From Verrucomicrobiota bacterium (GTDB taxonomy: Bacteria; Verrucomicrobiota; Verrucomicrobiia; Opitutales; Opitutaceae): 64,000 nt of DNA. The first letter of the stretch is position 1, and every line of letters starts with the position of its first letter. Where the stretch lies: the NCBI GenBank assembly GCA_023430565.1, contig JAEZAD010000062.1, positions 1 to 64,000 on the forward strand, read 5' to 3'. Below are positions 55,472 through 62,895 of this stretch, in pieces. Position numbers and translations under genes: made by a program. The notes under the pieces are model-generated. The model ran no database searches. It had not been told where the DNA came from and saw nothing but the letters and a program-made list of their open reading frames with translations.

Positions 55472-56376
55472 CGGGGCAAAGGCGGGCGAACGAAGACGTC
55501 GGCCGGAAGACCGCGCACGCCGGGTTGAACGGAAAACAGACTGCCGGCGAGCGGCTGCCCGGCGCGTTCCGCGGAAGAGAAACCTTGATGGGCGGTCGTG
55601 ATATAGAGCGTGGAAAGGTCCGGCCCGCCGAACGTGCAGGAGGTGACGCGCTGCGCGGGCAGCGAAATCGTGGCGAGCGTCGTGCCGGTGACGCCGTGAA
55701 TGCGGCGCACACAACCGCCGTCCCAAAACGCGACCCAGAGATGCCCCTCGGCGTCGATGCACATGCCGTCGGGCAGGCTTGGGTCTTCGCCGAACGAAGC
55801 GAGCACCGAGCGTTCATCGATTTGTCCGCTGAAAGGATCCCAGCGAAAACGATCGATGCGGCGGGTCAGAGAATCGATGAAGGTGAACTCGCGACGAGCG
55901 ACGTTCCACGCCAGGCCGTTGCTGCAGCCGACGTCGCGCAGCACGCGTTGCGGCGAGCCGCCGGGTTGAAGCGAAAACAACGTGCCGAGAGGTTTTCCGT
56001 CCCCACCGGTTGGCATCGTGCCGGCCCAGAGACGTCCGGTGGGATCGCATTTACCGTCATTGCAGCGGAGTGGTGTTTCCGCGGGTTCGAGGGGCGCGAA
56101 AACGTCGAGTCTTCCGGACGCAATTTCAACGTAGGCGAGAGACGCGCCGACGCCGGCGACGAGGATGCCGGGGTCGTCCGTCAACGCGACGAAACCGAGC
56201 GGCGGGGGAAGTTCGAGCGTGTTGCGCTTTTTGGCGTCGCGATCGAGCCAGTGGAGATTTCCACGGACGATATCGACCCAATACAGGCGTTCCCGGCGGG
56301 TGTCCCACACGGGACCTTCGCCGAGTTCGGAAAGTGCGGAGAGGGGCAGGGCGAGCGGTTCGGGTTCGTGGGGCAC
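55468..56376 (-). CDS. SMP-30/gluconolactonase-like lactonase
   Basis: A 302-residue six-bladed beta-propeller. 'LGEGPVWDTRRERLYWVDI' opens the first blade with the metal-binding glutamate, 'LRCNDGKCDPTGRLWAGTM' holds the NDGK motif, and 'SNGLAWNVARREFTFIDSL' and 'LPDGMCIDAEGHLWVA' are typical later blades. It hydrolyses a sugar lactone, using Ca or Zn. The GTG at 56376 is chosen because the in-frame ATG at 56433 lies inside an operator-like inverted repeat and would add a non-conserved N-terminus. Confidence 0.87.
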   Translation of the reverse strand: MPHEPEPLALPLSALSELGEGPVWDTRRERLYWVDIVRGNLHWLDRDAKKRNTLELPPPLGFVALTDDPGILVAGVGASLAYVEIASGRLDVFAPLEPAETPLRCNDGKCDPTGRLWAGTMPTGGDGKPLGTLFSLQPGGSPQRVLRDVGCSNGLAWNVARREFTFIDSLTRRIDRFRWDPFSGQIDERSVLASFGEDPSLPDGMCIDAEGHLWVAFWDGGCVRRIHGVTGTTLATISLPAQRVTSCTFGGPDLSTLYITTAHQGFSSAERAGQPLAGSLFSVQPGVRGLPADVFVRPPLPR

Positions 56377-56429
56377 GGCGGCGAGGGTAGGGAGGGTTGA
56401 ACAACGGATTCGCTCAAGGAGTGGGGGAA

Positions 56430-56485
56430 TCATCCCGATGAGCGAGCACGACGAACGCAGGGTGGGGGGCGGGTCATCGGGATGA
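56430..56485 (+). promoter_or_regulatory. Paired operator-like inverted repeats in divergent promoter
   Basis: TCATCCCGATGA at 56430-56441 and its exact reverse complement TCATCGGGATGA at 56474-56485 lie 44 bases apart, about four helical turns. Each 12-mer is itself a 5-bp inverted repeat around two bases. They sit between the SMP-30 operon and the Gfo/Idh-GNAT operon. This is what a dimeric repressor or activator that loops or binds co-operatively would use. Confidence 0.65.
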
Positions 56486-56576
56486 GTGGGCTCGCGGTTG
56501 AGGGCAGCTTGTGGCACGGTTGGTTAGCGCCGACGCCGTTCGCCACACACCCCTGTTACGGCGTCGAAAACACCGC

Positions 56577-58241
56577 ATGAGTGCTTCTGTTCCCTTTCCG
56601 AACCCCATGTCCGGCCAGCGCCCCATCCGGGTGGGGCTCGTGGGCGCCGCGGGCCGCGGCGGGAATTTTCGCACGGCGTTCGAGGCGAGCGGCGCGCGGA
56701 TCACGGCGATTTGCGATTTGCGAACCGAAGCGCTGAACGAATGGCCGGATGCGACGGTCCACCGCTACACGGACTACGAGCGGATGCTGCAGCAGGCGGA
56801 GCTCGACGCGGTGGTGGTCGGCACGCCGCAACATCTCCACGCGCGGCAGTCGATCCTGGCATTGCAACGGCATCTGCACGTGATGAGCGAAGTGCCGGCG
56901 GCGGTCGGCGTCGAAGAAGCGCGTGAGTTGGTGCTCGCGGCGGCGGCGAGTCGCGGGATCTACATGCTCGCGGAGAACTACTGCTACTGGCGGGAAAACC
57001 GCTTGATCGCCGAACTCGCGCGGCAGGGAAAGTTCGGGGAGTTGTATTACGCGTATTGCTCCTACCTGCACGATGTGCGGCACATGATTCCGGAGACGCC
57101 GTGGCGCCGGCACTGGCAAATGGGGATCGACGGCAACACGTATCCCACGCACAGCCTCGGGCCGGTGCTGAAATGTCTCATCGGGCAGCGCATCGTGCGC
57201 GTCGCATGCGCGGGCAGCGGGAAACACCACCGCGACGACGCGGGAAACCCGTTTCACGAAGACACGACCGTGACACTCTGCAAAACCGATCGCGAGGCGT
57301 TGATCGACCTGCGGCTCGCGCTGGTGTCGCCGCGTCCGTATGAGACCCACTACGAACTGCAGGGCACGGCGGGGGCGTATCACAATGGAAAGCTCTGGCT
57401 GCCGGAATTGAGCGAGGAGCCGAAGTGGTTTTCGGTGGACGAACTGCTCGCGCGTCCGGAGTTCGCGGAAAGCTATTTGCCGGAGGAGTGGAGAAATCCG
57501 CCGGAAGAGGCGTTGAGCGCGGGACACGGCGGCGGCGACTTCTTCGAGGTGCGGGATTTCATTCGCGCGGTGCGGGGCGAGATTCCGACGCCGATCGATA
57601 TTCACGCGGGAATGGACATGACGCTGCCGGGGCTGATCTCGCAGCAATCGATTTTGCACGGCGGCGTCTGGATGGACGTGCCGGATTCGCGCGGGTGGCT
57701 GACGCCCTCGCGGCCGCAGCTCGAGATGATCTGGCCGGACGCGAGACTCGAGGCGCCGCCAACGGTGGCGTTGGGTGGCGACTATGAGCTGCGGGTTTTG
57801 GAGCCGCTTGATTATCCGGCGTTGAGCCGGTTGATGGAGGCGACGGGGTTTGGCGAATGGCCGGCGGAGCGGATCGAGGCGCATCGCCGCGGCGTGTTGC
57901 CGGGCGGTTTTTTCGTGATCGAGCACCGGCCGACGGGCGCGATCGTGGCAACGGCCAACGCGAATCATGCGCCGAACGAACGGCATCCCGAAGGCGGGGA
58001 GCTGTCGTTCGTGGCGGCATTGCCGGAGCATGCCGGGCAGGGGCTCGGACGGGCGGCGACGGCGGCGGTGGTGCGGCGATTTCTGGCGGCGGGATATCGG
58101 CGCGTGTATTTGAAAACCGACGACCACCGGCTGCCGGCGATCAAGGTTTACCTGCAGCTCGGCTTCGAACCGTTCCTTTTCAACGAGCAGATGGCGGGAC
58201 GCTGGGCGGTCGTCAAAAAGGAGCTCAGGTGGACGGCATGA
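56577..58241 (+). CDS. Gfo/Idh/MocA oxidoreductase fused to a GNAT acetyltransferase
   Basis: A 554-residue two-domain protein. Residues 1 to about 395 are a Gfo/Idh/MocA dehydrogenase: 'RVGLVGAAGRGGNFRTAF', 'HVMSEVPAAVGVEEAREL' (SEVP in place of the usual EKP) and 'ENYCYWRENRLI'. From about 405 to the end is a GNAT domain: 'ELRVLEPLDYPALSRLM', the acetyl-CoA loop 'EHAGQGLGRAATAAVVRRF' near residue 485 and 'LPAIKVYLQLGFEPF'. The reading frame is continuous with no stop or frameshift signature. The product may oxidise a sugar and acetylate an amino or hydroxyl group made from it. The start at 56577 was chosen over an upstream open stretch for its fit to the family. Confidence 0.85.
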   Translation: MSASVPFPNPMSGQRPIRVGLVGAAGRGGNFRTAFEASGARITAICDLRTEALNEWPDATVHRYTDYERMLQQAELDAVVVGTPQHLHARQSILALQRHLHVMSEVPAAVGVEEARELVLAAAASRGIYMLAENYCYWRENRLIAELARQGKFGELYYAYCSYLHDVRHMIPETPWRRHWQMGIDGNTYPTHSLGPVLKCLIGQRIVRVACAGSGKHHRDDAGNPFHEDTTVTLCKTDREALIDLRLALVSPRPYETHYELQGTAGAYHNGKLWLPELSEEPKWFSVDELLARPEFAESYLPEEWRNPPEEALSAGHGGGDFFEVRDFIRAVRGEIPTPIDIHAGMDMTLPGLISQQSILHGGVWMDVPDSRGWLTPSRPQLEMIWPDARLEAPPTVALGGDYELRVLEPLDYPALSRLMEATGFGEWPAERIEAHRRGVLPGGFFVIEHRPTGAIVATANANHAPNERHPEGGELSFVAALPEHAGQGLGRAATAAVVRRFLAAGYRRVYLKTDDHRLPAIKVYLQLGFEPFLFNEQMAGRWAVVKKELRWTA

Positions 58242-59287
58242 CGAAGCGACTGCGAGTTGTTCAGGTCGGCTGCGGCAGCATCGCGGCGGTGTGGTTGCAG
58301 TCGGCGGCGCAGGTGTCGGAGTTGGAGTTGGTGGCGTGCGTCGATGTGAACGCGGATGCCGCGCGCGCGAGGCGGGACGAGTTTGCACCGGGCGCGAAGG
58401 TTGGGACCGATGCGGGGGCGGCGATCGCGGAGCTGGATCCGGACATTGTGTTCAACTGCACGCTGCCGGAGGCGCATCATGCGGTCACGCGTGCGGCGCT
58501 GCGAGCGGGGGTTCACGTGCTGACGGAGAAGCCGCTCGCGGCGACGCTCGCGCAAGGGCGGGACCTGGTGGACGAAGCGGCGAAGGCGCAGCGGCTGCTC
58601 GCGGTGGCACAGAACTACCGTTATCGCGCGGCGCCGCGCACGGTGCGCGAGGTGCTGGCGTCGGGATTGATCGGGCATGTCACGACGATGACGTGCGATT
58701 ATTTCGATGCGCTGCACTTCGGGAATTTCCGCGACACGATGGAGCATCCATTGCTGCTGGAGATGGCGATTCATCATTTCGACCTGGCCCGGTTTTTCGG
58801 CGCCGACGAGCCGGCGCGCGTGGATTGCTGCGAGTGGAATCCGGCGGGCTCGTGGTATCGTCATGGTGCGAATGCGTTCGCGACGTTCCAGTTCGCGAGC
58901 GACCTGATCTTCAGTTATCGCGGCAGCTGGTGTGCGGAAGGCCAGGCGACGACGGGAAACGGACTCTGGCGGTTCTGCGGAACGAAGGGCACGCTGGTGT
59001 GGGACGGCGCGGAAAGGATCACGGCGGAGATCGTGTCGCGCGCGGGAGATTTCCGCAGCGAAGTGGAGATGAAGACGTTTCCGGTGCACGCGGTGCCCGG
59101 CCGGGACGAGTCGCACCTTAGCGTGATCAAGGAATTCGTGGATTGCGTGCGCGGCGGGCAGCTGCCGGAGACCTCGGCGCAGGACAATGTGCGCAGCCTG
59201 GCGATGGTGTGTGCGGCGATTGCGGACGTGAAGGCGCGGCGAGGCCCGCGAAGGATTCACGGGCAGGCGGTCTCGAGCCTTGGCTGA
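58238..59287 (+). CDS. Gfo/Idh/MocA family oxidoreductase
   Basis: A 349-residue cytoplasmic dehydrogenase. 'LRVVQVGCGSIAAVWL' is the GxGxxx dinucleotide loop, 'HVLTEKPLAATLAQGRDL' carries the EKP lysine, and 'LLLEMAIHHFDLARFF' holds the active-site His-His-Asp. It overlaps the fusion gene by four bases (ATGA), so the two are coupled. It is the third cytoplasmic Gfo/Idh domain in 8 kb. The substrate is unknown. Confidence 0.92.
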   Translation: MTKRLRVVQVGCGSIAAVWLQSAAQVSELELVACVDVNADAARARRDEFAPGAKVGTDAGAAIAELDPDIVFNCTLPEAHHAVTRAALRAGVHVLTEKPLAATLAQGRDLVDEAAKAQRLLAVAQNYRYRAAPRTVREVLASGLIGHVTTMTCDYFDALHFGNFRDTMEHPLLLEMAIHHFDLARFFGADEPARVDCCEWNPAGSWYRHGANAFATFQFASDLIFSYRGSWCAEGQATTGNGLWRFCGTKGTLVWDGAERITAEIVSRAGDFRSEVEMKTFPVHAVPGRDESHLSVIKEFVDCVRGGQLPETSAQDNVRSLAMVCAAIADVKARRGPRRIHGQAVSSLG

Positions 59288-59306
59288 GTCTCATCGCGCT
59301 CTCATC

Positions 59307-60557
59307 ATGAATGCACCCGGTCATCCCACGCAGGCGCGCACGGCGGACATCGCGATCATCGGCGGCGGCATCATTGGGATGAGTTGCGCTTACGAGCTGG
59401 CGCGAGAGGGCGCGCAAAACGTCGTGGTGTTCGACAAGCAATTGCCCGCGTCAGGCACCACCGGCGGTTCGGCGGGCGTGATTTGTCTGCATGACATGGG
59501 CGAGATCTACGCGTATCTGACGCTCCTTGGGTTTGCGCGCGTGCAGGCGCTGCGTCGCGAACACGACTTTGGGTTTCAACCGTGGGGAACGCTGCTCGTG
59601 CTTTACGGAGAAAAAAGGTTTCCGCCCGAACCGGATGCGTATGCGCGCCGGTTTGGCGGACAGCCGAACGGCATCTACGAGCAGGAGTTCCTTTCTTCAG
59701 CGGAACTTGTGCGGCGGTTTCCATGGATCGTGAAGCAGAACGTGCGCGGCGGGATATATTATCCGAACCAAGGCTACATCGACCCGACGGCGTTGACGGC
59801 GGTTTATGAAAAGCTCGCGGTGGAGACCGGACGTGTGACGGTGATGCGCAACACGCCGGTGCTGCAGATGCGCGGGACCTCCGAGCGGATCGATACGTTG
59901 GTGACGCGGCGCGGCGCGTGGAGCGTTGGCACGGTGCTCAACGCCGGCGGGCCGTGGGGCGCCAAGATCGCGGCGCTGGCGGGCAGCGAGCTGGCGCTGA
60001 CGCCGCAGCGAATCCAGGTGTGCGTGGCGACGGCGTTTGACGACGGCGCGGAGCGTGCGCCGCTCACGCCGCTCCCGCAGGAAGTGAACGGCGAGGGCGT
60101 TTGGTGCCGCGGCGAGATGGGGGACACGATGCTGTTTGGACAGCATCATCACACGACGAAACCGGGTTTCACGGTCGATCCGGATTTCGTGAACAAGGTG
60201 AACGACGCGGACTTTCCGGGCGCGGTCGAGCAGGTGGCGCGGCGTTTCTGGCGCTTGCCAAAAACGACATTCCTGAACGGCTGGTGCTGCGTGTATGGGA
60301 CGACCGAGGACGGATTTCCGATCGTTTCGCGGGACGGGCGAAAGCAGAATCTTTTTCACGCGGTCGGGCTCAACGGCCACGGCATCACGTGCCATGCGGG
60401 CATCGCGCAGATGGTGGCGGAGCTGGTGTTGCGCGGCGGCACGTCGCTGGACGTGAGTGCGGTGGCGGGAGGACCTGCGGCGCGACTCGATTTTTCCAAA
60501 CTGGATGCGGGACGGTTTGCGCGGCGCGAACTTCTGACGTTCGAGCTGAAGGAATGA
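59307..60557 (+). CDS. FAD-dependent oxidoreductase (DAO family)
   Basis: A 416-residue flavoprotein of the D-amino-acid oxidase/glycine oxidase superfamily. 'IAIIGGGIIGMSCAYELA' is the FAD-binding GxGxxG motif, 'ASGTTGGSAGVI' the second FAD contact, and 'HAVGLNGHGITCHAGIAQMVAEL' the C-terminal FAD motif. Substrates in this superfamily are amines, amino acids and polyols. An ATG at 59307 is preferred to a TTG at 59280 that overlaps the preceding gene. An amine substrate would fit the GNAT fusion in the same operon (inference). Confidence 0.88.
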   Translation: MNAPGHPTQARTADIAIIGGGIIGMSCAYELAREGAQNVVVFDKQLPASGTTGGSAGVICLHDMGEIYAYLTLLGFARVQALRREHDFGFQPWGTLLVLYGEKRFPPEPDAYARRFGGQPNGIYEQEFLSSAELVRRFPWIVKQNVRGGIYYPNQGYIDPTALTAVYEKLAVETGRVTVMRNTPVLQMRGTSERIDTLVTRRGAWSVGTVLNAGGPWGAKIAALAGSELALTPQRIQVCVATAFDDGAERAPLTPLPQEVNGEGVWCRGEMGDTMLFGQHHHTTKPGFTVDPDFVNKVNDADFPGAVEQVARRFWRLPKTTFLNGWCCVYGTTEDGFPIVSRDGRKQNLFHAVGLNGHGITCHAGIAQMVAELVLRGGTSLDVSAVAGGPAARLDFSKLDAGRFARRELLTFELKE

Positions 60558-61939
60558 AGAAGATCGAAACACATCACGCGCGGGTGCCGTGGAGCTGGGT
60601 CGCGTGGATGATTTTCCCGTGGGCGTCGCTGACATATTTCGGCAACTGCGGCGGTGCGCCGCTGGCGTTCACGATTCGCAAGCTCGTCGAGAGTCCCGCG
60701 CTCGTGGCGCTGTTGAGCAGCATCAATTTCGCGATGGTGTTTCTCGTGAGCGCGTGGGCGTCCTACATGAGCGATCGGATGTGGACGCGGTGGGGCCGGC
60801 GGCGACCGCTGTTGATTGCGGGATGGACGGGCGGCGCGATCGCCATGTTCTTCGTGCCGCTCGCGGACAACGTGTGGACTCTCGCGGCGCTCATCATCAT
60901 TTTCCAGTTTTGCTCCGACGTGGGCTCGCCCTACGAGCCGCTCTACAACGAAGTCATCCCGCCGTCGCAGCGGGGACGCGCATCGACGATGCGCAGCATC
61001 ATGCAGAACATGACGGGGCTGTTCTTCAACGGCGTGATGCTCGCGCAATTCGACCGCGACTACGACCTCGGCCGCCTGAACCGGTGGCTGCACCTCGACG
61101 GCGAACGCGCGATCTACTGGGTCGGAAGCGCGGCGGTGCTGGCGGCATCGTTGTTCCTGGCGTTGAAGGTCCGCGAGACGCCGCCGCCCGAGAGCATCCG
61201 GCGCGAGCGGTTTTCGGTGCGGGGATTCTTTCGCGACGTGTTCGGCAACCGCCAGCAATGGATGGTGTATCTGCTCTACGTGAGCCCGTATCTGGTGATC
61301 GCGGGAATCGGCTCGTTCATGGCGTCGTCGTTTGGCGCGTTTGTGACGCTTTTCACGACGGAGCAGCTGGGATTTTCGCGGCAGCAGATCGGCTGGTCCG
61401 CGGCGGCGATCGGGGTGGTCAACATGGCGCTCTTTGTGCCGGTCTGGGGGTATCTGGCGGACCGGTTACCGCGCTTGAAGCTGTTCCACTTCGCACTCGT
61501 CGTGCCGGTGGTGGTGAATCTCGTGCTTTGGGTCGTGGTGCGTTTCGGAACGGATTATACGCTCTCGTTTCCAGCGCTGCTGGCGTTCGCGATTTTGAGC
61601 GAAGGCACGATGTCGCTGATCATGGTGCTGTGGGGACCGCTGGTTTACGACTACCTGCCGAGCAGCAGCTATGGGACGGCGGGGGCGGGGTTCTCGTTTG
61701 TGGGCGGGCTGGCGAATTTTCTTTTGATCAACGGAGCGGGCCTTTGGGTGCAGGGATTCACGCACGTGTTCGGCACGGCGGGCAAAAGCGCGTATGATTA
61801 TTCGAGCGCGTTTCTTTGGCAGGGGGGCGCGGCAGCGGTGGCGTTTGTGCTCGTGGCGTATTTTGCGCGCGAGGTGAAGCGCGGGCGGGTGATCGCGCAC
61901 GCGCGATTGGAATTTGGCGATGCGAAGGCGAAGACGTGA
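60554..61939 (+). CDS. MFS sugar transporter (GPH/SLC45-like)
   Basis: A 461-residue transporter with 12 predicted membrane segments. 'ASYMSDRMWTRWGRRRPLLIAGW' is the conserved loop 2-3 motif of sugar:cation symporters, and 'VGSPYEPLYNEVIPPSQRGRAS' the loop after helix 4, both like the GPH and SLC45 groups. It is coupled to the FAD oxidoreductase gene by a four-base overlap and should import the substrate of this operon. A 5-bp GGGGA/TCCCC hairpin follows the stop. Confidence 0.9.
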   Translation: MKKIETHHARVPWSWVAWMIFPWASLTYFGNCGGAPLAFTIRKLVESPALVALLSSINFAMVFLVSAWASYMSDRMWTRWGRRRPLLIAGWTGGAIAMFFVPLADNVWTLAALIIIFQFCSDVGSPYEPLYNEVIPPSQRGRASTMRSIMQNMTGLFFNGVMLAQFDRDYDLGRLNRWLHLDGERAIYWVGSAAVLAASLFLALKVRETPPPESIRRERFSVRGFFRDVFGNRQQWMVYLLYVSPYLVIAGIGSFMASSFGAFVTLFTTEQLGFSRQQIGWSAAAIGVVNMALFVPVWGYLADRLPRLKLFHFALVVPVVVNLVLWVVVRFGTDYTLSFPALLAFAILSEGTMSLIMVLWGPLVYDYLPSSSYGTAGAGFSFVGGLANFLLINGAGLWVQGFTHVFGTAGKSAYDYSSAFLWQGGAAAVAFVLVAYFAREVKRGRVIAHARLEFGDAKAKT

Positions 61940-61974
61940 GGGGACGGCTCCCCCTACCGGTCGGTCACTCGCTT

Positions 61975-62799
61975 TCAGAAGCTTGCGGTGAGGAACCGCA
62001 GCATCTTCTCGCCCGAGTGCGTGTAGTAAGCGCCGGGGTCGTGCTCGACGTCGGCGAGAAGCTCGAACTCGAACGGGAACTTCGCTTCGAGCAGGTTCGC
62101 CAGGAAGGGCGTGTGCGAGGGAAGCGTGAGGTCATTCGTGCCGACGATCAGCAGCAGGCGAACATGCGACGCGAGTGGCGCGAGCGCGGCGACGGCATAG
62201 TCGGCGGGCAACGTGTTCTCGGGTCGGCTGCGGTAGGTGAAGGCGCCGGCCCACGCGCCGGCGGCGGAGAAGTGATCGGGATATTTCAGCGCAAACCGAA
62301 CGGCGCCGCCGGCACCCATGGAAAATCCGACGATCGTGCGGGCCTTGCGCTCCGCGCGTGTGCGATAGGTGCGGTCGATGAGCGGAACGAGTTCGTGCAC
62401 GATCATCGTTTCGACCATCGATTTCGTTTCGGGTCGATCGCGATAACCGCTCCGCGGTCCGCCGTTCGGAAAGACACAGATAACCGGAGAAATCGTGCCC
62501 TGCTCGATGAACTTCGCGACCAAGCCAGCGAAGCCGGCCGCATCGGAGTTCTCGTTTCCACCGGAGCCGTGGAGGAAGTAGATGACCGGGTAACGGATGT
62601 CGCTTTCGGCGTAACCGGAAGGCAAATACACGTTGTAACCGATTTCCGCGCCGATCGCGTTGCTGCGGAAACTTCCGTGGACGAGACCGGGGAACGGGTC
62701 GCGCTCGGGGGTGTTCCAGACGACGGGCGGGTCGGCCGAATCGGCGGCGGAGGCGGAGGATGACATCGCGAGAAGAAGGAAGGGAAGGAGGAGTTTCAT
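61975..62799 (-). CDS. Secreted alpha/beta-hydrolase esterase (esterase D/feruloyl-esterase-like)
   Basis: A 274-residue secreted esterase with a signal peptide (1-19). 'YPVIYFLHGSGGNE' is the oxyanion-hole region, and the catalytic triad is S160 in 'VGFSMGAGG', D223 in 'GTNDLT' and H253 in 'VEHDPGAYY'. The PF00756 family includes feruloyl and acetyl esterases that remove ester groups from plant polysaccharides, and related S-formylglutathione hydrolases; the signal peptide favours the former. It lies just downstream of a TonB-dependent receptor gene on the same strand, so it may belong to another glycan or siderophore uptake locus that continues beyond the window. Confidence 0.85.
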   Translation of the reverse strand: MKLLLPFLLLAMSSSASAADSADPPVVWNTPERDPFPGLVHGSFRSNAIGAEIGYNVYLPSGYAESDIRYPVIYFLHGSGGNENSDAAGFAGLVAKFIEQGTISPVICVFPNGGPRSGYRDRPETKSMVETMIVHELVPLIDRTYRTRAERKARTIVGFSMGAGGAVRFALKYPDHFSAAGAWAGAFTYRSRPENTLPADYAVAALAPLASHVRLLLIVGTNDLTLPSHTPFLANLLEAKFPFEFELLADVEHDPGAYYTHSGEKMLRFLTASF

Positions 62800-62895
62800 G
62801 GATTGCGGCACGAAATTTTGCCGGGAGCCGGATGGGAGAACGGAACGTCAAGCCCGATGCGGACGCCGGGCTTCACTTTCGGCTTCTTTGTGAAC

